Positions 34,808-45,843 of a stretch of 64,000 bases of DNA are shown here, one piece after another (position 1 is the stretch's first letter; every line of letters begins with the position of its first letter). A program made the translations under genes and the position numbers. This DNA is from Bacillota bacterium (GTDB lineage: Bacteria > Bacillota > TC1), in NCBI GenBank assembly GCA_024635925.1, contig JAGXHY010000016.1:1-64000 (forward strand), given 5' to 3'. A model generated the notes under the pieces. It searched no databases and was not told the origin of the DNA. It saw nothing but the letters and a program-made list of their open reading frames with translations.

Positions 34808-35371
34808 TTAATTGCTCCTTTCTGTTAGAGCTTTTACTACCCTAGGTAATAATATTTTTTCACCTTGTTCCATAACTCTTAATTGTAGGGAAATAGGGGT
34901 ATCATCAGATAAAACTGGAACTTTTATCTGATCAAGGATTTTTCCACCATCAGGTTTATCAGTTACTATATGGACAGTTGCTCCACTTACTTTTTTACCA
35001 TCTGCTATTACTGCTGAATGGACCTTTAAGCCATACATGCCTAATCCTCCATATTCAGGTAGAAGGGAAGGGTGGATATTGATAATAGTACCTTTAAAGT
35101 TGTCAATAAAATATGGGCTTAAAATATTTAAATAACCTGCTAGTACTATTAAACCTATATCCTTATCTTCTAAACTTTTTAATAAATCTCTTTCATTATC
35201 ATTTTTTTTAAATATTATTATATCAATTTTATGCTTTCTAGCTCTTTCTAGAGCATAAGTTTTAGCACTTGAGGAGACAACTATTGAAATAGGACCATTA
35301 GGTAAATCAGTATCAATAAGGTTTTGAAGATTAGTTCCCCCACCTGAGACAAATACGGCAATATTTAACAT
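34808..35371 (-). CDS. purN: Phosphoribosylglycinamide formyltransferase
   Basis: 187 residues, folate-dependent GART. It has the N-terminal FVSGGGTNLQNLID, the catalytic IINIHPSLLPEYGGLGMYG (Asn and His) and HIVTDKPDGGKILDQ with the catalytic Asp region. It transfers formyl from 10-formyl-THF to GAR. It overlaps purM by 7 bp. Confidence 0.97.
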   Translation of the reverse strand: MLNIAVFVSGGGTNLQNLIDTDLPNGPISIVVSSSAKTYALERARKHKIDIIIFKKNDNERDLLKSLEDKDIGLIVLAGYLNILSPYFIDNFKGTIINIHPSLLPEYGGLGMYGLKVHSAVIADGKKVSGATVHIVTDKPDGGKILDQIKVPVLSDDTPISLQLRVMEQGEKILLPRVVKALTERSN

Positions 35372-36393
35372 ATTTCTACTCCAATAATGGCTGGGTCCAC
35401 TTTGCCTAATTCAAAAGCTTTAACACCACATTCATTTAATATTTTTATGGCTTTGTTTACTTCTTCAGGTCCAACAATAGCACACATACCTAAGCCCATA
35501 TTGAAAGTATTATACATATCACGTTCTGGGATATTACCTTGTTCTTGAAGTATTTTAAATATGAGTTGACTTGGTATGGCACTTTTATTTATTTTAGCTC
35601 CAAGTCCTTCAGGTAAAGCACGAGGTATGTTTTCATAAAGACCTCCACCAGTAATATGGCAAAGGGATTTTAAAGAGATTTCTTTTTGTAGATTTAGAAT
35701 TTCTTTAACATATATTTTAGTTGGGGTTAATAATATTTCACCAAGTGAAGACCCTAAGTCTTTCCTAAACTCAAGTAAATCTTCATTTTCAAATATTTTT
35801 CTAACTAATGAAAATCCATTTGAATGTAGACCACTTGAAGGAAGTCCAATTAAAATATCGCCTACTTTAACTGAAGTAGGATCAAGGATTTTTTTCTTAT
35901 CTACCATACCCACAGCAAAACCTGCCAAGTCATATTCATTTTCAGGATAAAAACCAGGCATTTCAGCAGTTTCTCCACCAATTAGAGCACAACCTGCTTG
36001 TCTGCAACCTTCGGAAATACCTGCAACAATTTGTTCAATTCTTGTTGGAATATTTTTACCAACAGCAATATAGTCAAGGAAGAAAAGAGGTTTTGCACCA
36101 CAACAAATTATGTCATTTACACACATGGCAACACAATCAATACCAACAGTATTATGTTTATCTAAAGTAAAGGCTAATTTAAGTTTAGTTCCTACTCCAT
36201 CAGTTCCAGAAACTAAAACTGGTTCTTCTAAATCTATTAGATCAGGTTGGAAAAGACCTGCAAAGCTACCTAAAGTGGATAAAACTCCAGGTATTTTAGT
36301 TTTCTCTACATGGGCTTTAATTAGTTCTACACCTTCATATCCTGCTGTAACATCTACACCTGCAGCTTTATAGCTATCACTAAAACTCTTCAT
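35365..36393 (-). CDS. purM: Phosphoribosylformylglycinamidine cyclo-ligase
   Basis: 342 residues: YKAAGVDVTAGYEGVELIK, SGTDGVGTKLKLAF, ALIGGETAEMPGFY and the late CHITGGGLYENIPRALP are all AIR synthetase motifs. It closes the imidazole ring, FGAM to AIR. It overlaps purF by 14 bp. Confidence 0.97.
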   Translation of the reverse strand: MKSFSDSYKAAGVDVTAGYEGVELIKAHVEKTKIPGVLSTLGSFAGLFQPDLIDLEEPVLVSGTDGVGTKLKLAFTLDKHNTVGIDCVAMCVNDIICCGAKPLFFLDYIAVGKNIPTRIEQIVAGISEGCRQAGCALIGGETAEMPGFYPENEYDLAGFAVGMVDKKKILDPTSVKVGDILIGLPSSGLHSNGFSLVRKIFENEDLLEFRKDLGSSLGEILLTPTKIYVKEILNLQKEISLKSLCHITGGGLYENIPRALPEGLGAKINKSAIPSQLIFKILQEQGNIPERDMYNTFNMGLGMCAIVGPEEVNKAIKILNECGVKAFELGKVDPAIIGVEIC

Positions 36394-37852
36394 TTATCTC
36401 CACCTCCTTGTCATACTCATATTCAGATGTTTTTTCTGCACCTAGGGGTATTTCGCATATATGTTTTTGACTTTTGTCTGGGACATACATTGGATATTTT
36501 CCTGTAAAACAACCAACACAATAGTCACAATTAGAATTTATTGCTATTTTCTTTACATCTTCAACACTTAAATATCCTAATGAATCAACTCCAATTTCTT
36601 TGGCAATTTCATCTATGGAAAGATGCCAAGCTATCAAATTTTCTTGAGTATCAACATCAGTTCCAAAATAGCAAGGATATTTGAAGGGAGGAGCAGAAAT
36701 TCTAATATGAACTTCTTTAGCACCAGCATCTCTTATCAATTGGACTATTCTTTTACTAGTAGTTCCTCTAACTATTGAATCGTCTACAAGAACTACTCTT
36801 TTATCCTTTAGTGTTGAGGCTATTGGATTAAGTTTAATTCTTACTGTTTTTTCCCTTAAGAGCTGATTAGGTTGGATAAAGGTTCTACCAACATATTTGT
36901 TTTTAAGTAAACCTACTCCATAAGGTATTCCAGATTGTTTTGAAAAACCAAGTGCTGCATCAAGACCCGAATCTGGAACACCTATCACAACATCGGCTTG
37001 AACTGGATGTTCTAAAGCTAAATATGAGCCAGCTCTTTGTCTAGCTGTTTGGACGCAGGAGCCTTCTATTACAGAATCAGGTCTAGCAAAATAGACAAAC
37101 TCAAAAACGCAGAGATGAGATTTCTCTTTACAGTGTGTTTTAATACTTTTAAGTCCATTTTCATCAATTATAATTATTTCACCTGGTAGGACGTCTCTGA
37201 CAAAAGTTGCACCATTACTTTCTAAGGCACATGTTTCTGAGGCAATCATATAACTTTCCCCAAGTTTCCCTATACATAATGGCCTTATACCGTAGGGGTC
37301 TCTTGCAGCTATTAGTTTTTTAGGTGACATTATTAGTAAGCAATAGGCTCCTTTAATAATTTCCATAGTTTTTGAAACTGCTTCTTCGATTGAAGAGGAG
37401 GTAAGTCTTTGTTTAGTTATTATATAAGCGATTACTTCAGTATCACTTGTGGCTTGAAATATAGCACCACCAAGTTCAAGTTCTCTTCTTAGTTTAGCTG
37501 CATTTGTTAGATTACCATTATGGGCTAATGCCATAGAGCCTTTTAGGTGATTAATAGTTAGTGGTTGAGCATTGCTTCGCATTCCTTGTCCACAGGTTGC
37601 ATAGCGACAATGTCCGATAGCCATTTTTCCCTGACCAAGACTATTTAATACTTTTTGATTAAAAACTTCATTTACAAGTCCTAAATCTTTATATCCTCTA
37701 ATAATTCCATCTCTATTTATGGCAATACCACAGCTTTCCTGACCTCTATGTTGAAGAGCATAAAGTGCATAGTAGGTAATACTTGCAACATCATGTTCTT
37801 CATTGTTATAGACTCCGAAAACTCCACATTCTTCATTTAATTTATTGAACAT
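36380..37852 (-). CDS. purF: Amidophosphoribosyltransferase
   Basis: About 490 residues. The N-terminus MFNKLNEE-CGVFGVYN indicates cleavage before the nucleophile Cys9, as in the Bacillus enzyme. The phosphoribosyl-binding loop is VVLVDDSIVRGTTSKRI. Cysteines in HLCVFEFVYFARPDS, KYPCYFG and YCVGCFTGKYP match the four ligands of the regulatory 4Fe-4S cluster of B. subtilis PurF, so an oxygen-sensitive cluster is expected. The start at 37852 lies 1 nt after the purC stop, with GGAAGAG in the end of purC. It commits PRPP to purine synthesis. Confidence 0.97.
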   Translation of the reverse strand: MFNKLNEECGVFGVYNNEEHDVASITYYALYALQHRGQESCGIAINRDGIIRGYKDLGLVNEVFNQKVLNSLGQGKMAIGHCRYATCGQGMRSNAQPLTINHLKGSMALAHNGNLTNAAKLRRELELGGAIFQATSDTEVIAYIITKQRLTSSSIEEAVSKTMEIIKGAYCLLIMSPKKLIAARDPYGIRPLCIGKLGESYMIASETCALESNGATFVRDVLPGEIIIIDENGLKSIKTHCKEKSHLCVFEFVYFARPDSVIEGSCVQTARQRAGSYLALEHPVQADVVIGVPDSGLDAALGFSKQSGIPYGVGLLKNKYVGRTFIQPNQLLREKTVRIKLNPIASTLKDKRVVLVDDSIVRGTTSKRIVQLIRDAGAKEVHIRISAPPFKYPCYFGTDVDTQENLIAWHLSIDEIAKEIGVDSLGYLSVEDVKKIAINSNCDYCVGCFTGKYPMYVPDKSQKHICEIPLGAEKTSEYEYDKEVEINEEF

Positions 37853-37853
37853 T

Positions 37854-38567
37854 TTAATCTCTTCCAAGCAATCTTTTTAAAATTTCTTGATATGCACCTT
37901 CAACACCGTCCAAATCTCTTCTAAAACGGTCTTTGTCTAATTTTTCTTTTGTTATACTATCCCAAAAGCGACAAGTATCAGGAGATATTTCATCTGCTAG
38001 GATGATGGTTTTGTCAGAGGTTCTGCCAAACTCTAATTTAAAATCTATTAATTCAATATTTAAATCTTTTAAATATTCTCCAAGAATATCATTTATTTTG
38101 AAAGCATAGTTGGCCATTATAACTAATTCCTCTGGGGTAGCAAGATTTAAGGCAGCTATATGATATTCATTAATCATAGGGTCACCGAGTTTATCATCTT
38201 TATAGGAATGTTCTAGTACTGTTTTACTTAATTTAAAACCTTCTTTAAGACCGAGTCTTTTTGATAGGGAACCAGCTGCAATGTTTCTAACAATAACTTC
38301 TATAGGAATTATTTCAACCTTTTTTACAACAGTTTCTCTATCATTTAATTGTTCTACAAAGTGAGTTTTAATACCACTATCTTCTAACATTTTCATTAGA
38401 TGGTTTGTTACTAGATTGTTAACTACACCTTTGTTATTTATTGTTCCTTTTTTTTCTCCATTAAATGCTGTTGCATCATCTTTGTAGGAGACAATATAGT
38501 AATTAGGGTTACTTGTCTTATAGACTTTTTTAGCCTTTCCCTCATATAGTTGTTCTAATTTTTCCAT
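37854..38567 (-). CDS. purC: SAICAR synthetase
   Basis: 237 residues beginning [18 protein letters not shown]. It has [34 protein letters not shown] and [10 protein letters not shown], with [12 protein letters not shown] near the end, all family motifs. It condenses CAIR with aspartate. It overlaps purE by 13 bp. Confidence 0.97.
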   Translation of the reverse strand: MEKLEQLYEGKAKKVYKTSNPNYYIVSYKDDATAFNGEKKGTINNKGVVNNLVTNHLMKMLEDSGIKTHFVEQLNDRETVVKKVEIIPIEVIVRNIAAGSLSKRLGLKEGFKLSKTVLEHSYKDDKLGDPMINEYHIAALNLATPEELVIMANYAFKINDILGEYLKDLNIELIDFKLEFGRTSDKTIILADEISPDTCRFWDSITKEKLDKDRFRRDLDGVEGAYQEILKRLLGRD

Positions 38568-39058
38568 AATTTGACCTCCTCTTGTAATCTATTATCTTTT
38601 GCTATAACTTTTTGAGCCATTTGTTCTTTAAAGTCTTTTAGCTTTTGAGATAAATCAGAATTGCTCACTGCTAAAATTTGTACTGCTAGAATTGCTGCAT
38701 TTTCTGCACTATCAATTCCAACTGTTGCTACAGGTATGCCAGGTGGCATTTGAACTGTAGCTAGCAGAGCATCGAGGCCGTCAAGGCTAGATTTAATAGG
38801 TAATCCAATTACTGGTAAACTAGTGTGTGCGGCCATTGCACCAGCTAGATGAGCAGCCATACCAGCGGCTGCAATAATTACACCAAAGTTACTTGCTTCA
38901 GCCTTTTGGGCAAATTCGCAGGCAATCTTTGGTGTTCTGTGAGCAGACATTACGTGTATTTCATAGTCTACTCCAAATTCCGTTAATTTTTCTGTGGCTT
39001 TTTTTACGATTTTTAGATCGCTGTCACTTCCCATTACAATTGCAATTTTTTTGTTCAT
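38555..39058 (-). CDS. purE: N5-CAIR mutase
   Basis: 167 residues, class I Pur[24 protein letters not shown] (catalytic His) and [25 protein letters not shown]. First gene of purECFMNDL. No purK is beside it; the partner may be elsewhere. Confidence 0.97.
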   Translation of the reverse strand: MNKKIAIVMGSDSDLKIVKKATEKLTEFGVDYEIHVMSAHRTPKIACEFAQKAEASNFGVIIAAAGMAAHLAGAMAAHTSLPVIGLPIKSSLDGLDALLATVQMPPGIPVATVGIDSAENAAILAVQILAVSNSDLSQKLKDFKEQMAQKVIAKDNRLQEEVKLWKN

Positions 39059-39157
39059 TCTTCACTCCTTAATCAAAAATTCTTTAAAATGAATACGTTT
39101 ACATTGTACAACGGAATGATGTTTTTGATAAGGGGTAAATATATGTTTTTACTATTT

Positions 39158-39191
39158 TTTCACTTATATTATGTGAAAGTTTTTATCACAA
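39158..39191 (-). promoter_or_regulatory. pur operon promoter with overlapping inverted repeat
   Basis: Leftward promoter: TTGTGA (39186-39191), 17-bp spacer, TATAAG (39163-39168). The inverted repeat TTTCAC-9-GTGAAA (39158-39178) covers the -10 region, so it may be an operator. I find no convincing PurBox or purine riboswitch. Confidence 0.5.
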
Positions 39192-39200
39192 TGGGTTTAG

Positions 39201-39229
39201 TTTACTAATAGATTTATCTATGTTATAAT
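39201..39229 (+). promoter_or_regulatory. guaB promoter
   Basis: TTTACT, 17-bp spacer, perfect TATAAT, 30 bp before the guaB start. It sits back to back with the purE promoter. Confidence 0.75.
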
Positions 39230-39238
39230 TCAAGATAA

Positions 39239-40720
<1,482 letters not shown>

Positions 40721-40734
40721 TAAAGGTAAAAATG

Positions 40735-40768
40735 AAGGCACATGCTGTAAGCAGAGTGCCTTTTATTT
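40735..40768 (+). terminator. guaB terminator
   Basis: AAGGCAC and GTGCCTT flank a small inner TGC/GCA stem, then TTATTTTA. Confidence 0.8.
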
Positions 40769-40783
40769 TAAGGAGGCAAAGTT

Positions 40784-42154
40784 ATGTTTAAGGAAATTTT
40801 TGATGATCAAAGAAGCTATTTTAAAGAGGGACATCTCCAAAGTTTAGCTAGTCGTAAGGCTGTATTACTTGAGATTAAGAAAATGATAATTGAAGAAGAA
40901 GAAAGAATTCTTGAAGCTTTAAAAGATGATTTAAATAAAAGCCCACAGGAAGCCTATATTACAGAAATATTATCAGTCATGACTGAACTTGATTATGCCT
41001 TAAAAAATCTTAAAAAATGGACAAGGGAGAAAAGACGAAAAGGTGTTATATTTTCTCCATTGACTTCATATAAAACTAAAGCTGAGCCTAAAGGTCAGGT
41101 ATTAATTATTTCTCCTTTTAATTATCCATTTCAGTTAAGCTTAGTTCCAGTAATTTCAGCTATTGCAGCTGGAAACACAGTGATACTTAAAGTTTCTGAG
41201 CTTAGTATTAATGTGGGTAAATTATTAGTTGAGTTATTTAATAGTAGATTTGATTCTAACTTAATATACTGTACTGATGTTGATCCAGATAATTTTGCAG
41301 ATTTATTTGATTTAGATTATGATCATATCTTCTTTACTGGAAGTACTAAAATAGGTAAGAAGATTTATAGTCTTGGTGCAAAAAATTTGGCTTCAATAAC
41401 TTTAGAACTAGGTGGAAAGAGTCCAACTGTTGTTCATCGTTCTGCTAATTTAAAACTTGCTGCTAGAAAAATTGCTTGGGGTAAGTTTTTAAATGCTGGT
41501 CAAACTTGTATTGCTCCAGATTATTTATTATTAGATAGAGTTGTGGGTGATGAATTTTTAGGCTATTTGGTGGAAGAAATTAAGCTTCAATATGATAAGG
41601 TCTTAGTTGATGATACTTATGTTAAAATCATTAATCAAAAGCATTTTGATAGGTTGGTAGAATTAATTGAAGGCATGAATATATATTATGGAGGAGCTTA
41701 CGATAGGAAGAGTTTGAAGTTCGAACCTACTGTTATTATAGAACCTACTAACGATTCTTTATTGATGGATGAAGAAATATTTGGTCCGATTTTACCTATT
41801 TTATATTTTGATAATAAGGAAGAGATTGTAAAGGTGATAGAAAAGAATCCAGATCCTCTTGCTTTATATATTTTTACTGAAGATAGTTCTTTTGAGGAGT
41901 TTTTAATTAGTAAGGTTCCAGCTGGTGGATGTTGTATTAATGATGTACTAGTGCAATTAATGAGTAACGATGTTCCTTTTGGTGGTCGTGGTAATTCTGG
42001 TCTTGGATACTATCATGGAGTTTATGGCTTTGAAACTTTTAGTCATGAGAAGTGTATTTGTAGAAGTCCTGGCTGGTTTAACTTAAATTTAAGACATGTT
42101 AGAGGCAATATATCAAAATCTATTAAATGTCTAAAACGTTTTAAAGGCTGGTAG
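40784..42154 (+). CDS. Aldehyde dehydrogenase, class 3-like
   Basis: 456 residues, the short ALDH form typical of class 3/YwdH-like enzymes. PFNYPFQLSLVPVISAIAAGNTVILK binds the cofactor. TLELGGKSP holds the general-base Glu and GQTCIAPDY the nucleophile Cys242. PFGGRGNSGLGYYHGVYGFETFSHEK is the C-terminal signature. It oxidises medium or long-chain aldehydes with NAD(P). AAGGAGG ribosome site. The next gene follows by 8 bp. Confidence 0.93.
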   Translation: MFKEIFDDQRSYFKEGHLQSLASRKAVLLEIKKMIIEEEERILEALKDDLNKSPQEAYITEILSVMTELDYALKNLKKWTREKRRKGVIFSPLTSYKTKAEPKGQVLIISPFNYPFQLSLVPVISAIAAGNTVILKVSELSINVGKLLVELFNSRFDSNLIYCTDVDPDNFADLFDLDYDHIFFTGSTKIGKKIYSLGAKNLASITLELGGKSPTVVHRSANLKLAARKIAWGKFLNAGQTCIAPDYLLLDRVVGDEFLGYLVEEIKLQYDKVLVDDTYVKIINQKHFDRLVELIEGMNIYYGGAYDRKSLKFEPTVIIEPTNDSLLMDEEIFGPILPILYFDNKEEIVKVIEKNPDPLALYIFTEDSSFEEFLISKVPAGGCCINDVLVQLMSNDVPFGGRGNSGLGYYHGVYGFETFSHEKCICRSPGWFNLNLRHVRGNISKSIKCLKRFKGW

Positions 42155-42162
42155 GTGAGTAT

Positions 42163-42966
42163 ATGTTAGGTGCTATAATTGGTGATGTTATAGGTTCTGT
42201 GTACGAGTGGAATAATATTAAAAGAAAAGATTTTTCTTTGTTTGTTGATAAGTCTCATTTTACTGATGATAGTGTTATGACTGTTGCAATAGCTGATGCT
42301 TTATTATCTATTAGTGATAAGGATTTGGGAGAGGATAATATTGTAAGAGAAGTGATTAAAGAAGCTTTGGTAGATTATGGTAGGCGTTATCCTAATGCTG
42401 GTTATGGATCTAGATTTAAGGAGTGGATTGTTTCTGATGAACATCTTCCTTATAATAGTTATGGTAATGGTTCAGCAATGAGGGTCTCTTCTGTTTCTTA
42501 TTTTGCTTTGGATTTAAATGATGCTTTGCGACTTGCTCGTTTATCTGCTGAGGTTACTCACAATCACCTTGAAGGGATAAGGGGTGCTGAGGCTGTTGCT
42601 GGTTGTATATATTTAGCTAGGAGTGGAAAAAGCAAGGAGTTTATTAAGTCTTTTGTTGAGAAGGGTTATTATAGATTAGATTTTTCATTGGATGATATTC
42701 GTCCTTCTTATAGTTTTGATGTAACTTGCCAAGGTAGTGTTCCTGTAGCAATTCGTGCATTTTTAGAAGGGGATTCTTTTGAGGAGGTTATTAGGTTAGC
42801 AATTTCTGTTGGTGGTGATAGTGATACTATTGCTGCTATTGCTGGTAGTATAGGGGAGGCTTTTTTTTGTGTTCCTTTAGCTTTGCAAATTGAAGGTATT
42901 TCAAGATTGGATGAACGGTTGAGTTATGTGGTTGAAAGATTTTATAAAAGGTTTGGTTTTAATTGA
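42163..42966 (+). CDS. ADP-ribosylglycohydrolase family protein
   Basis: 267 residues. MLGAIIGDVIGSVYEW opens it, TDDSVMTVAIADALL and GGDSDTIAAIAGSIGEAF supply the two magnesium-binding acidic clusters, and SYGNGSAMRVS is also conserved. These are the DraG/ARH motifs. It removes ADP-ribose from proteins or hydrolyses O-acetyl-ADP-ribose or related compounds; no ADP-ribosyltransferase gene is near. No dinitrogenase context. Co-transcribed with the aldehyde dehydrogenase. Confidence 0.92.
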   Translation: MLGAIIGDVIGSVYEWNNIKRKDFSLFVDKSHFTDDSVMTVAIADALLSISDKDLGEDNIVREVIKEALVDYGRRYPNAGYGSRFKEWIVSDEHLPYNSYGNGSAMRVSSVSYFALDLNDALRLARLSAEVTHNHLEGIRGAEAVAGCIYLARSGKSKEFIKSFVEKGYYRLDFSLDDIRPSYSFDVTCQGSVPVAIRAFLEGDSFEEVIRLAISVGGDSDTIAAIAGSIGEAFFCVPLALQIEGISRLDERLSYVVERFYKRFGFN

Positions 42967-42991
42967 CATTTGTTAAATATATTGTTATTTT
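42963..42991 (+). promoter_or_regulatory. Promoter for the DUF2892 gene
   Basis: TTGACA (overlapping the previous stop codon), 17-bp spacer, TATTTT. Confidence 0.5.
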
Positions 42992-43026
42992 TAATGTAGA
43001 AACTAATAATAAAGGGGGTATATATT

Positions 43027-43239
43027 ATGACAAAAAATGAAAATAATATTGAAAGACTAATTAGGGCAATTGCGGGGCTTATATTATTGATACTTACAAT
43101 CTACACTGCAGGTGCTGTACAGATAATATTAGCTGTTATTGGTGCTATATTATTAGCTACAGGTTTAGTTGGTTTTTGTCCTATATACAAGGTATTTAAA
43201 ATTAATACTAGAAACAAAAAGGATGAATCTGGAAAATAG
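43027..43239 (+). CDS. DUF2892 (YgaP transmembrane-like) protein
   Basis: 70 residues: NIERLIRAIAGLILLILTIYT, then a second helix ILAVIGAILLATGLVGFCPIYKVFKI with the conserved G-F-C-P-x-Y. The family's two-helix hairpin is often joined to rhodanese domains; here it stands alone. It forms an oligomeric membrane helix pair of unknown role. A truncated second copy lies at 53644-53766, on the far side of polysaccharide block A. Confidence 0.9.
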   Translation: MTKNENNIERLIRAIAGLILLILTIYTAGAVQIILAVIGAILLATGLVGFCPIYKVFKINTRNKKDESGK

Positions 43240-43297
43240 GAATTCATATTTAATATTTTATTATCGGTACAATTTATTATGAAATTACCATAGAAGT

Positions 43298-43366
43298 TAT
43301 TAGAGGAATAAGTTTGGAATTAGTCCTATAATTTATAGAACTAATTCCAAACTTATTCCTCTAATA
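43298..43366. repeat. 69-nt near-perfect palindrome
   Basis: Arms 43298-43324 and 43340-43366 are exact 27-bp complements. The loop itself pairs further, leaving a single C/A mismatch (43325/43339) and an unpaired centre at 43332. No T-tract follows on either strand, which argues against an ordinary terminator. Read as - strand RNA the mismatch becomes a G-U pair. Confidence 0.95.
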
Positions 43367-43569
43367 TGTACAATTTTCCTATTGTAGGTTATAATGTTAA
43401 GGTCTAAAACAATACTATTTATCTGTATGATTAATTAGTATTAGATGTGTTTAGAATATTGAATATTATTAGAGAAAGTTTGTGCTAGTTGTTCTCATTA
43501 TAAATATTTTGTAGAAATTAACTTGCAACTATAAGAGAGGAAAGATATTAAGAAGAAGAATTTATTAAA

Positions 43570-43599
43570 TTGACAATATTAGGTTTCTGACCGTATACG
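43570..43599 (+). promoter_or_regulatory. Possible promoter of the polysaccharide operon
   Basis: TTGACA, 18-bp spacer, TATACG, about 150 bp before the first glycosyltransferase. Confidence 0.45.
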
Positions 43600-43749
43600 T
43601 TTATACTTATTAGTTAATCAGAGATAAAGTGAAAACCTCTAAATAATTCTTCAATATATAAATTACATAAAATTAGAGAAGCATATTAATATAGATGAAG
43701 TTTATCTAATTTAGTTTATTAATAATAATATAGATAGGAGCATATGCTA

Positions 43750-44526
43750 ATGGAAAAAATTGATTTAAGCATAGCAATTGTGACTTATAATAATTCGAGT
43801 ATAATAGAAAATACTGTGAGAAGTATAGTAGAAAACATTCCAAATAATTACTCTTATAAGTTATATATAATAGACAATAATTCAATAGATAATACACTTG
43901 ATATTATAAAGAAAATAGATGGGAATATTGAAGTAATTAAGCTTGGAGTTAACAAAGGATTTGGATATGGACACAATGAGATTCTTGATGTTATAAATTC
44001 AAGATATCATTTTGTAGTTAATCCTGATATTAAAATTGAAAATCCAGATCAAATAGAAAAGATGATTACATATCTTTATAAGAACAAAGATGTGGGAATG
44101 TTATCTCCTTTAATACTGAGTCCAGATTTTTCAATTCAATATTTATGTAAAACTAATCCAACTGTTTTTGATATGTTGATTAGAAGAATATCACCGAATA
44201 TTTTTAGAAAAAGACAAAATAAATATACTATGAAAGAAACTGGTTACAATAAAATTTTTAAGCTTGAATATGCAACTGGATCATTTATGGTATTTAGAAC
44301 TGACATTTATAAAAAATTAAAAGGTTTTGATGATGCCTTTTTTATGTATTTAGAAGATGCAGATATTACAAGAAGAGTGAACAAAATTTCTAAAGCTATA
44401 TTTTATCCTGAAGCAAGAGTTATTCATATTTGGGAGAGAAGTGCTCACAAGAGTTATAAGTTTGCAAAAATAACTGTACAATCAATGATTATATATTTTA
44501 ATAAATGGGGATGGAAATTTATTTAA
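43750..44526 (+). CDS. GT2 glycosyltransferase
   Basis: About 258 residues. DLSIAIVTYNNSSIIENTV, LYIIDNNSIDNT, NKGFGYGHNEIL and FVVNPDIKIENPD (donor/metal aspartate) are WbbL/rhamnosyltransferase-type GT2 motifs. GSFMVFRTDIYKKLKGFDDAFFMYLEDADITRRV is the acceptor-side ED-x-D-x2-R block. It would add one sugar, possibly rhamnose, to the lipid-linked repeat unit. An ATG at 43744 is also possible; 43750 has the better spacing from AGGAG. Confidence 0.9.
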   Translation: MEKIDLSIAIVTYNNSSIIENTVRSIVENIPNNYSYKLYIIDNNSIDNTLDIIKKIDGNIEVIKLGVNKGFGYGHNEILDVINSRYHFVVNPDIKIENPDQIEKMITYLYKNKDVGMLSPLILSPDFSIQYLCKTNPTVFDMLIRRISPNIFRKRQNKYTMKETGYNKIFKLEYATGSFMVFRTDIYKKLKGFDDAFFMYLEDADITRRVNKISKAIFYPEARVIHIWERSAHKSYKFAKITVQSMIIYFNKWGWKFI

Positions 44527-44541
44527 TTTGGAGGAATAAGA

Positions 44542-45840
44542 ATGAGTTTTAAAGATATAAAGATAGCTGTAGTTGGACTTGGCTATGTAGGGTTACCTTT
44601 AGCAGTAGAATTTGCAAAAAAATATGAAAATGTAATAGGATATGATGTTAATTCAAAAAAATTAAAAAAATATATGGATGGAATTGACATTACTAATGAA
44701 GTTGGCAATGAAGCACTAAGTAATTCTAATTGTAAATTTACTGATGATGCGAATAAATTATTTGAGTGTAATTTTATCGTTGTTGCAGTTCCGACACCAA
44801 TAAATAGTGATAAAACACCTGATTTAACTCCGATAATAAATTCCAGTAAATCAGTTGGTAGGCATATGAAATCTGGATCAATAGTTGTCTATGAATCAAC
44901 TGTTTATCCTGGCACCACAGAAGAGATTTGTATTCCTATTTTAGAAAAGGAGTCAGGCCTTAAATTTGGAATAGATTTTACTGTGGGGTATTCACCTGAA
45001 AGAATCAACCCTGGCGATAAAATAAATACACTAACAAAAATAGTTAAGGTCGTTTCTGGTTCTGATGGAGCAACACTAGAAAAAATTGCTGAAGTATATG
45101 AATCAGTTATAGAAGCAGGGGTCCATAGAGCTGAGACCATAAAAGTTGCGGAAGCCTCAAAGGTTATTGAAAACTCACAAAGAGATATTAATATCGCCTT
45201 TATGAATGAGTTATCTATGGTATTTAATATTATGGGAATTAATACCAATGCTGTTTTAGAAGCAGCTGGAACAAAATGGAATTTTTTGAAATTTAAGCCA
45301 GGACTCGTTGGAGGACACTGCATAGGAGTTGACCCGTATTATTTTATATACAAAGCTGAGCAACTAGGATATCACTCTCAAATTATTTATTCAGGGAGAA
45401 AAATTAATGATGGCATGGGAAAATATATAGCAGAAAACATTATTAAAGAAATGATAAAATCAGATAAGAAAATTAAAGGCTCAAGAGTAGCTATTTTCGG
45501 AATGACTTTTAAAGAAAATTGTGCCGATGTGAGAAATACTAAAGTTATTGATATTGTTAAAGAGTTAAAAGAATATGGAGTTAATTTATTAGTTTATGAC
45601 CCTATAGCTGATTTTGATGATGTAATAAATGAATATGGAATAGAATTATCTGAAAAAGAAGATATGAATAATCTTGATGCTATAGTAATTGCAGTAGCGC
45701 ATGATGTTTTTAAAAGCAGAAAATTTAAATTAGAGCTTTCTAAGCTATATAGAGACTCTAATATGTTATTATTTGATATTAAAAGTATATATAATAGCAA
45801 AAAACTTATTGAAGATGGCTATTCATACTGGAGTTTATAA
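44542..45840 (+). CDS. Nucleotide-sugar dehydrogenase, TviB/VipA type
   Basis: 432 residues of the UDP-glucose/GDP-mannose dehydrogenase family: VVGLGYVGLPLAVEFAKKY (NAD site), VVAVPTPINSDKTPDLTP, ESTVYPGTTEEICIPILE, GYSPERINPGD, and Cys260 nucleophile in GGHCIGVDPYYF. The sequence around it resembles TviB, which oxidises UDP-GlcNAc or UDP-GalNAc at C6 to the uronic acid. It thus supplies an acidic 2-acetamido sugar to the polysaccharide. The partner 4-epimerase (TviC) is not seen nearby. Confidence 0.9.
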   Translation: MSFKDIKIAVVGLGYVGLPLAVEFAKKYENVIGYDVNSKKLKKYMDGIDITNEVGNEALSNSNCKFTDDANKLFECNFIVVAVPTPINSDKTPDLTPIINSSKSVGRHMKSGSIVVYESTVYPGTTEEICIPILEKESGLKFGIDFTVGYSPERINPGDKINTLTKIVKVVSGSDGATLEKIAEVYESVIEAGVHRAETIKVAEASKVIENSQRDINIAFMNELSMVFNIMGINTNAVLEAAGTKWNFLKFKPGLVGGHCIGVDPYYFIYKAEQLGYHSQIIYSGRKINDGMGKYIAENIIKEMIKSDKKIKGSRVAIFGMTFKENCADVRNTKVIDIVKELKEYGVNLLVYDPIADFDDVINEYGIELSEKEDMNNLDAIVIAVAHDVFKSRKFKLELSKLYRDSNMLLFDIKSIYNSKKLIEDGYSYWSL

Positions 45841-45843
45841 ATA

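Larger units (their letters stand above)
43240..43743. other. 500-bp gap before the polysaccharide locus
   Basis: No gene seen. It contains a 69-nt near-perfect palindrome (43298-43366) and a possible promoter at 43570-43599, so most of the gap is probably a long leader or the relic of a rearrangement. Confidence 0.6.

Noticed and set aside
43298-43366. Reading the long palindrome as a rho-independent terminator
   Set aside because: Stem is far longer than normal and neither flank has a T-tract; kept instead as an unexplained repeat.
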